In this document: in pieces, positions 45,988-57,796 of the stretch | How the letters are laid out: each line of letters begins with the position of its first letter | How positions within the stretch are numbered: position 1 is the first letter of the stretch | NCBI GenBank assembly: GCA_014529385.2 | Contig: CM043945.1 | Span: 151,873,741 to 151,937,740 of the forward strand | Direction of reading: 5' to 3' | From: Adiantum capillus-veneris | Lineage: Eukaryota > Streptophyta > Polypodiopsida > Polypodiales > Pteridaceae | DNA length: 64,000 nucleotides | Made by a program: the position numbers and the translations under genes | Notes under the pieces: model-generated | The model's input: the letters and a program-made list of their open reading frames with translations, nothing else | Database searches by the model: none | What the model was told of the DNA's origin: nothing

Positions 45988-47425
45988 TTAGATCACAAAA
46001 CGCTACTTATATATGAATCTCACTTCCATTGCATAGCTCCTCTAGAGAATTCGTGCACATAAATACTAATTCACCTAAAGAGGATGCTTTGCCTTGGAAA
46101 AATTACACCTTGACACAATAGAAATATTTTTTGCCTCCATCATTGACAAATATGCTTCCAGACCACACTCGTTCCTTGCCATGTGCTTGGCCCAATTTGC
46201 ATCTGCAATAACAGAAAACCCTCAAGGCCTAGCATGCTTCTACAAAAGACAGGCCTCATACATTACATTAGGTCCAACAAAGAAAAAGACCCTGACAATC
46301 ACTTCAGGTAAGGTGTTCCAAAGTCAACCTATATCCCTTCACAAGGGTTTCTCCAGCCCTAGAAGTAGGGGTATGAAAGAGAGAACACACACACACACTC
46401 ACTCACTCAAGGCAAGCCAAGTCTAAAGAGGCAAAAAGGACACATGTCAAGCTCCTCCTCATGTTGCCCTCATAAGTGCCTAAAGCCTATTGGTTGGCCT
46501 CTAAAGGGGTCCAATGAGAATTTAGTTTGTTTATTTAATTGTTTAATCATTATTCAAGCCTTCTCTCTCAAAGGGGAGAGGAGGACACTTATCCAGAGGC
46601 TACCTCTATTGCTTGAAATGACCTAGGCTTGTGATTGGCTAGGCTTGACATGAACCAATGAGCTACAAGGAGGGGTCGACCCAAGCAAGGGCGGGGTGTA
46701 CTTGACCATATACTCTCTCTCTCTCACCCACACTCACTCACACACTCTCATTCTCATGGTGTGTTCTGCAAGAACTCCATCTCCTTCTCCAAGCTTGAGA
46801 AGTGGAGAGCCTACACCAACACCTCTTGGCTATGGAATGCAAATCCAACCAAGAGCCATCCTCCAAACTACATGCTTTCTATCTCCTTCATCTCCATTAC
46901 TATGCTATTATGTCATGCTAAGAAGAAAGAGTAATAACAAGTCATAAGCCTATTTCTTTCTCGTATGTTACTTCTTCTTCCTCTTCCCTTCTTTCACTCC
47001 CTGCTAGCTCTCTCCACCTTTGAAGATGTTTGAGGTCTTGGGATCGAGGCTAGGGATAGGTTAATGCTTTTGCAAGTTAACTAAGGGCACAATTCTGGTG
47101 TATGAAGTCTACCATCTTCATTGCACCAACGAGGTCTCAAGGAACACAAGCTTGTATTGTACCAAGTCTCTCTTTATGGGGGAATCTATAATACAAAAGC
47201 ACTTTGGAGGGGGGACCGACTCCACATAAATCTGGTCCTCAACTATTGTCAATTTCTCTAATCCTTTCTATCTCTCTCTTTTACAAGTATTGATCATGCC
47301 AAGATAATTAGGTATAATGTTCATCTTGCTACCTTTAATCATTTACTCTTCTTATGATGTTTAAGAATTCTCTTAAAGGAAATACTCATTATTGTATTCA
47401 ATTTCCGCTATAGTCAATGTTATAG
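45988..47425. other. Region without recognised gene
   Basis: There is a frame at 46094-46426 with no known motif. Short (CA)n lies near 46388 and (CT)n near 46711. Composition and CCAAT-like elements could fit an LTR or UTR, but no repeat partner is visible in the window. Confidence 0.4.
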
Positions 47426-49190
47426 CCATATTCCATTATAGCGGGCACAAAAAAAACATTCACACTACTCTTGCTTGTTGAAGCCCTCATTCATTTCTAC
47501 ATGCACAGATCAGGTCACATTGTCGATTGTCCTAAGGCACTGCTGCTAATTGCATATACATGCAATGTAGCATTCAACATAGGTGGTACAACTATACACT
47601 CAGCTTTGCATTTGATTTTGATAACTAAGACACACACAAGCCTTGGAGTAGAGAAGTTGGATGCATGGTTCTTACTTTATCACCATTCGGAGATAGTAGT
47701 GTTCGATGAAGTCTCCTTGATAGGATCAAGTGTTCTCTCATTGGCCCACTCATGCCTTTATGAAATCTAGAGAAAACATGACCAACCTTTTGGAGGCCTT
47801 GACATCATACTCTGTGGCGACCTCTGCCAAGCTAGCCCAGTGAAAGACTCTTGGATATTCAAAAGAAAGCAGCCTCTTTTTGAGGCAATTGCACCTTCCT
47901 ATTGGCGTGGATTCTCAAAATGTTACGAGCTAACGATCACAATGACACAAACTGATCAACAATTTATAGAGGTGCTCAATCAAATGAGAATTGGTGTGCA
48001 CACCAACAACGATCTTGCATTAATTAACAACTGCTTCCACAAAGAGTTCCCTGCTGACATAACCATCACACAGCTATTCTACTATAAGAAGACAAATGAT
48101 ACGCACAACAAAAGGTGTTCGCATAGTTGTCGGGTGAGCCACACATATTCAAAGAAATCAACAAGCGTGCCAGTACTTCGAGCAAAACGCTAGAAACTCC
48201 ATTAGCAGATTGCAAGACTCCAAGAAAAATTGTGCTTGAAGTGAGGCCTAGTGGTCCAGCTATACATTGGAAAAATAGACATTCTCAACAATTCCTTCAA
48301 TGGCACAGAAGGACTTTACAAGATCTGCACCACATTCTTAAGCACGACCTACCTTTGGATTCATTTTGTCAATCCCTATCTAGGGGTAAAATAGAGATAC
48401 GACACTGCCATCTCCTCACCCACTCACATAACCTAGCTAGATGCCAATTCTTCACATAATGCATGAATTCAAGATTGGGAAAAACCACTTTAACACCGTC
48501 ATACACAAGCAATTCCTAGTTCAACCTATCTCAGCTTGCACAATTCATCGGTTGCAAGGACTTACACTCAACACATTGTCTTTCGGCCCCAACGGAATTA
48601 GATCTCATGGGCTCACCTACACTGCTCTCACACGCATTCACAACACTGCCAATTTGTACTTGGTAGATAGGTTGCATCCCAACAACATTTGTGTCGACCC
48701 ATGTGTCCTTGAAGAGTTCTACATACTGAGAACAAAAGCAGCTTATGTTCCCATTTAGAAGCAATTGCAACTACACCAAGAAACACATTACATTGTGCAA
48801 TCACTCAATGTCATCTCCCTTGAGAAACATGCAACGACATCATTCATGACAGAAGCCTGATGGCCTCGGATGTGCTCTGCCTCCAAGAGACTCAACTACA
48901 CAAGACAACCATTCCACGATTCCACAATATATCCTCATCAAAACTACATAGCATCTTGATTATCCATAAAAGCAACCTGACACCTGCATAGATACACATT
49001 TGTATAAACCAAACACTTGAAACAATCCATGCAAGTTTCCAACATGCGCATGGAAACAATCGTCTCGCTCTACAAAGCATCGACATCATCGCCAAACCAT
49101 CTTCGGGACTACCTACAACTATTAGTCCGACCACTCCACTGCACATCTCCACATCCCAAAAGATGGACTTCATGTTGACTTTTGCGGGCC
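47426..49190 (+). pseudogene. Helentron-like PIF1 helicase fused to EEP endonuclease, broken
   Basis: Motif I reads AGTKKTFT (47441-47464), with Lys for the second Gly of GTGKT. Next are LIAYTCNVAFNIGGTTIHSA, Walker B VVFDEVSLIG (47700-47730) and, past TAG at 47768, FGGLDIILCGDLCQASPV. Motif TDQQFIEVLNQMRIGVHTN follows. After frameshifts the C-terminal part ACTIHRLQGLTLNTLSF and TYTALTRI ends at TAG 48756-48758. The same frame continues KQLQLHQETHYIVQSLNVIS, then after one shift SDVLCLQETQL and HSILIIHKSN, an AP-type endonuclease start. A helicase with a C-terminal EEP nuclease is the known Helentron layout. The Rep nuclease domain is absent upstream. Confidence 0.78.
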
Positions 49191-49640
49191 ATCGTGAGTC
49201 CTCACCTTGTTTTTAAAAGAAAAAGTGAGTGCATAGCGCACATGGTGGAGAGAGAGATGGAGGTGGAGTTTTTTTATGTTGGGTGGATGTAACGTACTGA
49301 GCCAAGACTCATAGAGGATCTCTCAAATCTTTGCATCCCTATGCAAGGAGGACCCTAGTTGCAGTGCCAGCCTATCCCTAGAGGGAAAACCCAGGGTGGA
49401 ATGCACCCTTTCTCTGTGTTTCCCCTGTCGTAGAAGCATGCGTAAGCCATGCTCTGTTTCTTCTCACTCTACTTCTTGTTACTGAGGTATTGTAGGAGCA
49501 GCCTCGCGTAAGTGTGGTGAAAGGATGTTGTAACGACATCTAGCATTGGTGAAGGGAACGAGAAAGGGCGAGTCTAGGAGACAAAGAGAGGGAGATGGAG
49601 CAATCTATATATATATATATATATATATATAGGATCCTTA
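49191..49640. other. Downstream flank of helicase-endonuclease, no gene
   Basis: It may be the 3' UTR of the Helentron-like element. A (TA)n run lies at 49605-49631. No terminal hairpin was identified with confidence. Confidence 0.35.
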
Positions 49641-49870
49641 TAAATATCGGACCCTAAGGGGATGTGGCACACCCCAGAGTCCACCACATGGATCACTCAA
49701 CAACTCTTCAAGCCGGTTAATGATAAAATTCCATGCCTTAGAAACTTTTCAAGCAGCGGGTGAGGGGGTATGCTCAAACCAAAATGTGATTAAGCGTGTA
49801 AGGATTTGAAACCAGGCACGCACGTTCAGAAACACATGCTCAACCACTAAGCCAAACCGTCACAGGGCTC
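49640..49870 (-). repeat. tRNA-derived SINE, minus strand
   Basis: Minus sense: A-box TGGCTTAGTGGTTGAGC (49854-49838) and B-box-like GGTTTCAAATCC (49813-49802), with tRNA-like spacing. A unique-looking body follows to an (AT)n run at 49605-49631, which may be its tail. Confidence 0.65.
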
Positions 49871-50157
49871 AACCTCTGTCTAACAACGGATATATTTATG
49901 AGTGTTTAAATAGGGGGTTTAAACCATTGCGTCCAAGTGGAAGAGGGGGGGGGGGATCTATGTTTATGGGCGCCCCCAGTTACCGGTAGCGCCACGTATG
50001 CATAGAGTCCATATATATATATATATATACACACACACTAGTGTGGCCGGCGGCCTTCGGTCGCCTCTCTCTCTTTCTCTCTCCCCCCCTGCGTGCGCAC
50101 TGTCCTCATTGTAGCCGGATAAATGAAATTGCGACACGTGGCACTGGAAAACAAACG

Positions 50158-50207
<50 letters not shown>

Positions 50208-50997
50208 GCATTTATACAAACGAACGATCTATTTGAGGGTGAGGGGGGGTTTGCAGAGGCAGGAATTACAAGGAACGCTCAGACAAATGATGGCAATGAC
50301 GCTCTTTCTTTTTGCTTCAGGATTCACAGATTCCATGCAAATCTGGGAATCTAATTAATAGCTCTTTTGAAGTTAGACAAATTGAAATAGGTGGCTTAAA
50401 AAGTACATGCGTATGGAAAGGAGTGAGAAGCCTCACGTTGAAATCATACTCTTTGTGTTGTTTTACTTAATATCATCAATTTGAACCCTCATTTTATCTC
50501 TATCTCAAGATCCCGAAGCATTTACTAATCATGAAAATTAAATATAGTTATAAAAGTTGGAAAAATTGTGTAATGCTATGTACAAAGATTGTTGTTCCTA
50601 AATTGATTCCCTTCGTTGCACTCCTTCCAAAAATAAAAAAGTGACGGTAGCCAGCGGAGTATCTTCTCTTATGGAAATGCCTTGCTCCCCGCCCCTCCAT
50701 TGCCACCATAGTATGACCCATCCCTCCCATGTTCCCATGATGGCAATGACTGTAACCCCCACGGCTACTGATAAAGATCTATCTGATAAGAAATGGAGAA
50801 CGAGAGATTAAATTTTCCAGTTGGGGATGTCATGTAGTGAGAGAAGAAGAAGATGCAATCTGTGTTTCGATCACCATGGTTAATCTTTGGAGCTTACTCT
50901 TGCTAGCTTCTCTGCTAGCATATCGTAGCCTCGTTCTCATCACGTCTTCCTCATCATAAGCAGATGACATTCAGATACCCTAAATGTGGGTTCCCCT
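49871..50997. other. Non-coding stretch with microsatellites
   Basis: G-homopolymer at 49946-49956, (TA)n(CA)n at 50012-50038, (GA)n at 50161-50205. No coding sequence is recognised. Confidence 0.5.
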
Positions 50998-51200
50998 TGT
51001 GAGAGAATGTGCCTCACAGAGAGAGTGAGAACAGGCAAAAGCATGGGCAAGTAGGCAAGAATGAGATTATGATTGATTACGAGGGGTGCATTTATGTACA
51101 GTTGCATGGCAGTTACAAGGCCCATGACATCTTGGGATGCGAGCCGTTGTGCCTACTAAGATGCTGAGTAGGATGGATGATGTGGATTATTATTCCCTCA
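50998..51200 (-). repeat. 3' LTR of the small LTR element (203 bp)
   Basis: Starts TGTGAG and ends CCCTCA. It matches 53334-53569 except for the (GA)n length. Confidence 0.8.
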
Positions 51201-51323
51201 CGCCCCCGTAAGACACATCGTCCATATAGAGGCATGCATGTGTGTAGTGTATGTTTGTGGTTTGTACAATCATGCTCATGCAAACCTACATGAAATGAAT
51301 TCTTGACAAGGTTGGGAATTGAA

Positions 51324-53276
51324 TCAGTGGGGGTCGATGGTAGCGTTCATAATCAACAATGTCTTTAGCTCAGATCTTTGCTCTGCACGGGTTTTGAAGG
51401 GCTTTATTTGGTCCGCATTAAAATGTATGATTTCAAGAGCTTGAATACCACATGTTTGCCCCCTCAAGCAAAATGAAACTATAACTGTATCTTTGAGATT
51501 TGGAGTTGATGTCGAGGTTAAGACCTGAAGCACAAGCATGGTAGAGTGAGAGTTGGTAGGAAGCAGTGGCCTACCATGAGAAGATTCTCCTCTTGGATCA
51601 AAGTTGATTGGTATCCATGTAGGATTTGCCTCGTACTCGAAATGCCTGAGCATTGGTAAGTGTCAAAAGAAAGCAACTCAGGGGAGTAGCAGCAGCTTGA
51701 AAGTCTGTGTGGAAGAGGCTCTCAACAAGTAAAGGGTGGAAATGATGCTCATGTGAAAGAGGGACAACAATATAAGCATCAAGTAGATCCAATATGGATA
51801 TTGGATTGGAAGAAGCATTCAAGGTAGCTTGAAGGAGATTTAGAGCAGCGTTCGAGGCATTGCTGCATGCTGCGTTGACAGCCTCATATGGAGCTTGGTA
51901 GATTGCTTCATCAATTGCTTTGTTGAAGAAGTGGAGCAGGGAGGATTTCTTGCCTGGAAGGACTGGGCTGGTAGTCAGGCGTAAAGCGGACGAAGTTAAG
52001 TGGTCATCCACATTGTGTCCATAGTGATTGCAAGGCAAGGTGGTGTGCATAGCAAGGTTGGGGGTTGTTGGAGCATTCCATGCATAAGAGGCATGGTGTA
52101 GTCATCCGAAAGGGATGAGACATGCAGGCCACTACACCAATAGCAGGATTGGGGGCAGTGACAATTTCAGCAGTGTCTTAGATTGCTTCGTCCTCTTCTG
52201 CAAGGGAGGTAGAAATCTTAGCTGCAGCAGGTCTGTCTCCACGAAGTCCATCTGCAAGGGACATTGCATCAAGGTTGTTGTCAACAACAAGGTTGCTGGT
52301 TGCAACTACTTCTTCAATTGAAGCAGGGTTAACTTCGTCTGCAGGTGGTGCGTTAGCAACTTCGTCTGCAGGGATTGCACCAAGGATGGCAGCAGCATGT
52401 GTGCCATCATTTTTGATGGAAGCAAGGTTCACAACAAAAGCCATGGTTTCTATGATGGCTACACTTGTAGTAACCACGGCAGCAAGGGTATCCTTCTCGG
52501 CTGAAGCATTTGATAATTGGAGAGGGGTGGTGGCAATATTGGACACAGCAGGCTCGTCCTTGGTGATGCGATGAGGATGGATATTAGAGCATCCCCTTAC
52601 ATATCAATATCAAGGAGGGATGGGAGCGATGCTTCATCATCCACTGCATTGCAGGAGTGCATGCTCATTTCCTTGTAAGGAGGGGCTGCATCGATTGGAG
52701 CATTGAGGCCTACGCTTGAAGCCATGAGTGAGGTAGAGGAAGATAGTCGATCGTCTGCTTCATGCCCACAGTCATTACAGAATAAGGTTGAACGCATGGT
52801 AAGGCTAGGTGATGCCCTAGCATTGCATGCATGAGGAGTAGCAGAATGGAGAGCAACCGGGGAAACATGGCTTGCTAAGGAGGCAGTGTCAACAAGACTT
52901 CGAGCATGAGTGGATTGAACCACAGCCTGAGCCAGGTTGGCAAGAACGTCATCAATGATGGTTGTATCATCATCAACTTGGCATCTGCAAATGGGTAGTA
53001 GGGAGGGCAAGTGGTGGTGCTTGCATGAAGAGGATCGCCAAGGTGGGCATCGCCTGCAAGGAGCATACTAACCTAGACTTGCAAAGAGGATTGGAAGCAT
53101 GATGAGGCTGCAGGGAGGGGCCCGTAGGAGGCAAGGTGGGATGACCACATGGCAGCCAAGAGAGCCGGCGATGAGGCTGATCTTTGCCTTGGCACGATGT
53201 AGGAGGCATGGTTAGTTTGTCCCATGGCACTGAGGAGAACCATCAAGGAGGTTCTTTGCCATAGCAAGGAATGCAT
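51324..53276 (-). other. Interior of small LTR element: Ala/Ser-rich frames with internal repeats
   Basis: Minus frames at 53010-52597, 52546-52178 and 52050-51598 are rich in Ala, Ser, Thr and Asp. A unit with CNDCGHEADDRLSSS (near 52760) recurs in diverged form as CNHYGHNVDDHLTSS (near 52000), so the interior grew by duplication. No known domain is visible. It may be captured sequence or a degenerate gag. Confidence 0.45.
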
Positions 53277-53333
53277 AGGGTCATAGTGGGGCTCCGCACA
53301 GGGCAGCTAGGATGGCCTGTTGTGATGATACCA

Positions 53334-53352
53334 TGTGAGAAAATGTACCTCA

Positions 53353-53400
<48 letters not shown>

Positions 53401-53569
53401 ACGTAGAGATGTAGGCAAGTAGGTGAGAATGAGATTATGATTGATTACAAGGGGTAAAGCTATATACAATTACAAGGCCGTTACAAGGCCACATGATATC
53501 TTGGGACGTGGGCCTTTATGCCTACTAAGATGCTGAGTAGGATGGATGATGTGGATTATTATACCCACA
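53334..53569 (-). repeat. 5' LTR of the small LTR element (236 bp)
   Basis: Starts TGTGAG and ends CCCACA. It contains (GA)n at 53351-53398, which accounts for its extra length over the other LTR. Confidence 0.8.
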
Positions 53570-53744
53570 CCTTCAAAGCCCAAGAGACCTCTGCTGATGG
53601 AAAGGAGAGCGCCAACGTTACCTCCGAGCAGTGCCAACAAGCGCCAAGGACAAAAGTTGGGAAGAAAAATCTACATTAACAAGAGATAGAGAGATACGTC
53701 ACTCGAGATTTGCACACATCATCTTTGCATAGCCGCCGTAACCA

Positions 53745-53748
<4 letters not shown>

Positions 53749-53794
<46 letters not shown>

Positions 53795-53796
53795 AG
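53749..53796. repeat. (GA)n microsatellite
   Basis: Long pure GA run. Confidence 0.95.
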
Positions 53797-53834
53797 AAGA
53801 GAGTTTTAACATCATAGGAAACTATCCCAAGAGA

Positions 53835-53920
53835 CCTTAAAGATCTAGCCGATGAGGAGTTGAACTCAAGACTTGTTATTCAAGAGGGAAATGGCATAAC
53901 CCAATCTACCACCCTTGGGT
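53835..53920 (-). repeat. Second tRNA-like SINE head, minus strand
   Basis: Minus sense GGGTGGTAGATTGGGTTATG (A-box-like) is followed about 40 bases later by GAGTTCAACTCC (B-box-like). The matches are weaker than at 49802-49854. Confidence 0.4.
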
Positions 53921-53938
53921 GATAGAGAGAGAGCCTAT

Positions 53939-54181
53939 GTCTTCAACCCTCTGTGAGTGTGTGAATGCGGTGCATGTGTGAAGAGTGAGAAGGAGAGAGA
54001 GACAGAACACAAGGTTGTGGGTGGAGCTCTAAAATCTCACTGTATGAGCACAATGTGAGAATGAGTGAGAGCTCCTTATTCTTTGTATGTATAAAGAATA
54101 ACGAGATAAATGTGGGCGTCCGGACACTTGCTGTGATGGACACAGGCAAAGCACGGTGAGGCACACAGCCTTTACCTAACA
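53939..54181 (-). repeat. 3' LTR remnant of minus-strand copia element
   Basis: Minus sense: PPT-like GTAGGAGAA then TGTTAGG at 54181, as copia LTRs begin. A TATA-like TTTATACATAC lies near 54090. The other end is not certain. Confidence 0.5.
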
Positions 54182-54189
54182 TTCTCCTA

Positions 54190-54826
54190 CGAAAGTCCAT
54201 GTGCCGATAAGTGGCGAGAAGACTACCTTACAACTAGTATATACAAGAGGTGAGAGAAGACGGCTCTCAACCTATGTCCACTGCCTCACTCTGTACCCTC
54301 TCTAGTGTAGATGCAACATGCATAGCACTAGAGCTAGAGCTACAATGACACTCATGATGCAAGTATCGAGTGATGACCTGCATGGCTCCACAATGCACAA
54401 TGCTAATGTCAGTCATTGCATGACTGACAACTCCCACTGCAAATGCACCAACCGCATAAGCAAAATCAAGTCTCAAGACCAAAAGGTCAGACATGAGAGA
54501 CCCAAAAGTCGACAAAACATACACTATGTGTGCCAACCTATCCCTATCAGCAACCTCAATGCCATATGCATCCTCATCAGGAACCACCTGACTATGCATC
54601 ACCATCTCAACATCGTCTGACAAAGGCATATCAGTTGAAAATGACTGCAAAACCAAAAAATCAACACCACTGCAATTACACACAATTGTTTGAAGGAAAT
54701 TGTCTCCCTCAAATGTATCAGATGTATCATAGAACAATACATCGGTCTCTGGCTCAAGTGATGTCACCTCAACTGATGGCTGACAAAGTTGTGCATCCCC
54801 AGAGATACCACTATCTACATGAACGT
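54190..54826 (-). pseudogene. Diverged copia RT C-terminal fragment
   Basis: A minus frame (54826 to 54267) has LSDDVEMVMHSQV, STFGSLMSDLLVLRLDFAYA, VGVVSHAMTDISIVHCGAMQ and VITRYLHHE, colinear with the copia RT end (GSLMYA...RPDIAYAVGVVSRFM...HW.A..RILRYLK). RNase H is missing. The next sequence is the PPT and LTR. The right side is cut by the LTR at 54827. Confidence 0.6.
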
Positions 54827-56821
54827 TGTCGTGATGTGACATGTACATAGTGAGAATACATGCTACAAGAGTTATCTTGTAACTTTTTAGATACATAATT
54901 ATATTTCCTATAATGTACATATACATATTTAAGTATAATAATATGCTTTCTATCTCATCCTATTATTTATCTCAAGGGTAACGTATTCTTACTTTACCGT
55001 CAAAAAGTACTATGAAAAAAGCGTCAATAACTCCGCCTCTTTAACTTGGGGTAAAAAGCATTCATTTTTTCTTTCTACTATCTCATTATTATCTCACACC
55101 CTATCTAGATCCTATATCTAGGGTAGCTTCCACAATATATATATTCTATGCATTTTTCATATTTTTCTTATATTTCTTTTTAAATAGCTACTAGGAGGGA
55201 ATCAAATCCTAGTGGGATACTAGCTGGCATGATTTCAAAGATACACTTATTTTAATGTATTATTGCAAGCATGATTACAAAACTTTTTCAAGGAGCAATC
55301 TCATGCTTTCATATGGCATGAGGTGTCCATTGAAATCAAATAAAAGTTTAGGCTAAGGGGACCACAAGAAGACTTTTGCTGTCAAAATTGTACCCTATTT
55401 TGATGATTTTTTTACACAAGGTTCCAATCCAAATTGAAAAACGTATATAAAATAGGAGTCTTAGCTAATGAGCGAAATTTTCTGTCCATATTTTTATTTA
55501 TTTATTTGAAGCCACGATTGAAGAGATATGATCAAAATATTGGACCCCAGTCTGCCCACATCATGCAGAGACATTTCATTTTGAACTTTTCTAGTTTTTG
55601 TTGACACTGGCTCCTCTCTTCTTGTGTAAATCCTTGGGGGTTCCCTTCACCTATAAAAAGGGACCTCTTCTTCCTTGAAAACCATTAAAATATTCAAGCC
55701 ATTGATGAGAGGAATTCAAGAGGGAGTGAGTAGTAATGCTTAATTGTACTTAGCCATTAACATAAGCCTAAGCCTACACTTTCTCCTAGAGGAAGACTAG
55801 CCATTCTTGTAATTTATTCTTGGAAGATCAACTTCAATCGAAGAAGGTCTTGGATTTGGTGTATCAATCAAAGTTGAATTCTTTCCTCTTCTTCTCTCTC
55901 CATCAAAAATGGTGCCGAAGGGTTTGACAAGTAAGATGTGTTCTACATTGATATTTTGTTGATTTCTTGTTGTTTTATTTTTCATCTCTAATCCAAAAAA
56001 TATATATATAATCCCATCTCCTTAACCAAACCTATTTCTCTCACTCTTAGAAATTCATTCTCTCTATAAATTCTAGGTTCTCCTTGCTACATGTACACCT
56101 CTCCCCGCAGTATTCTTAATGCCTACGGGCAAGAATAGGGCTTCGGAGGGAAATTTATCATCTCTTCACTTCTATCTACATTTCTCACATACTATCTTAG
56201 ATGAATAATCCACATGATGAGAATTTCTATCACTTCCACTCTGTTTGATCTATTAGAATTAACGTATGGATTAGTCGTAAAATACACTTTCAACAACGTA
56301 TAGTGTTTCTCTTTGGCCCAGAAAGGCTCAATGAAATACTTCTTTCACTGGATCCCATCATACTACCTCTTATAGATTACAAATTTTCTTTTGACGTAAG
56401 TGTAGTTATCTCTCTATGAACCAAGAGGATTTGTACACACAATTAATCTTAATCAGTAGACAAAATAATTATATTATGGTAAGCACAAAACTACAATTCA
56501 AAGAACAATTCGTAGCCTGTTTGGTCGGTAAAGATTGAATGCCATTAACTCATCTATTAACCCTTTCATATAACCTATGATACAATATGACCATAGCCTT
56601 GATGTTTTTATCTTTGGGTTGTTTTGATATTCTCTTTTGTGTTCTTTCTTTTTGTGTGTGAGTATAAGAGAGAAAGAATGAAGCTTCTTTGATTGCACTT
56701 CCTTCCAAACCCTATACTTCATGGCATCTATGACTCCTTTATATAGTTTTTGGAGTTCTTTCACAAACTCTCACAGCCAAAAACCCGGTGCTTTCCTAGA
56801 AAGACTGTAAATTTCTCAACA
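54827..56821 (+). repeat. 5' LTR of last Ty3/gypsy element (about 1995 bp)
   Basis: Starts TGTCGTGATGTGAC, the same as the 3' LTR after its PPT, and probably ends TCAACA at 56821. TATA box CCTATAAAAAGG at 55651-55662. It carries the block shared with the other Ty3 LTRs (55359-55575). Confidence 0.85.
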
Positions 56822-56827
56822 TATTTG

Positions 56828-56843
56828 TGGTGAACCCGATGCG
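56828..56843 (+). promoter_or_regulatory. Candidate primer binding site
   Basis: TGGTGAACCCGATGCG, six bases past the proposed LTR end. TGG fits a tRNA CCA end, but I cannot name the tRNA. Confidence 0.4.
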
Positions 56844-57002
56844 AAACTGCCAGGGTGAGAGATTTTGGGTAACCATGGGTGATCATGTTGAGCAAAAGAG
56901 TATGCATTTTGACCCAGGAACAATACAAATGTTTCAAAATTTTACAATGTTCATGCAACAATAACATGCTACTCAAAGAAGGGAGATTTCAGCAACGAAG
57001 GC

Positions 57003-57796
57003 CATAAAGTAGTCATCAATAGAATGTATCAATTCAATGGAAAAGATGTAACCAAGTACTTACGCGCTTATGTGAAGGAGATGGAGCTGCATTGTATGTC
57101 AGCAGGTGAGGTGATTCAAAGATTTGAGCTAGTTCTTGCTCCAGAAATTAGGGAACATGTTAGGGGAATTAAAGATGGGCATGGGAGAAACTGGGAAGAA
57201 CTCAAAGTATCTTTGAAGGAGGAATATTTCATGGAGGACTCTGAGAGAGTAATCAAAAGGACATTCTTAGAATGGATAGTCAAGCCAAAGCAAGGACTAT
57301 CAATAACAAAGCTACTTAGGAAATTTGAGCTGCGCTATGCACAACTCACCGGGACAGAAAGGCACACTAGATGCAAAGAAGACATATACTTTCTTACAAG
57401 CTATAGGTAAAGAGTTTCAAGAAAATTTGGAGCTTCTTCTTGAAGATAAAGATGCTGAGCAAGGACTAAAGACCGACTAGAATGAGGTTGAAGGTGCTGT
57501 CTCACTACTTGCCAAATGACAAAGAAGAAGGGACAAGATGGTAGTAAACACTACAAGTCCTTCCACCTCAGCTTCTGACAAAATGGTAAAGCCTACTTTT
57601 ATCGCTCCTAAGTTTGATGAGTCCATGCTAGATGAGCTTGTAAAGGGAATGTGTGACTTGAAGGTGAAGCTTGCAAATCTTGAAGAAAAGCGCCAACCAT
57701 CAAGGCCACTTCCTAGGCAAAGACAACAGCCCAAAGAAGGGTTTGTCAATAGATGTATTTGGTGTGATAGTATAGACCATGTAAGAAGGGATTGAG
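57003..57796 (+). pseudogene. Ty3/gypsy gag with zinc knuckle
   Basis: YQFNGKDVTKYLRAYVKEME and WEELKVSLKEEYFMED (57024-57410) form the capsid. After a frame change QAIGKEFQENLELLLEDKD, two stops, then a linker with FDESMLDELVKGMCDLKVKL and the knuckle CIWCDSIDHVRRD-stop (57750-57796). There TGA replaces the last Cys codon. Confidence 0.8.

Larger units (their letters stand above)
50998..53569 (-). mobile_element. Small non-autonomous LTR retrotransposon (2.57 kb), minus strand
   Basis: Direct repeats 50998-51200 and 53334-53569 share TGTGAGA(G/A)AATGT(G/A)CCTCAC, ATGAGATTATGATTGATTAC and GATGCTGAGTAGGATGGATG. TGGTATCA (PBS start) lies on the minus strand at 53333-53326 beside the right LTR. 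A G-rich PPT (minus TTACGGGGGCG) lies at 51211-51201 beside the left. No pol domain is present. Confidence 0.8.

Noticed and set aside
46094-46426. Host gene exon
   Set aside because: No recognisable domain, splice context or neighbouring exon.
49946-49956. G-run as polypurine tract of an element
   Set aside because: No LTR start or partner repeat beside it.
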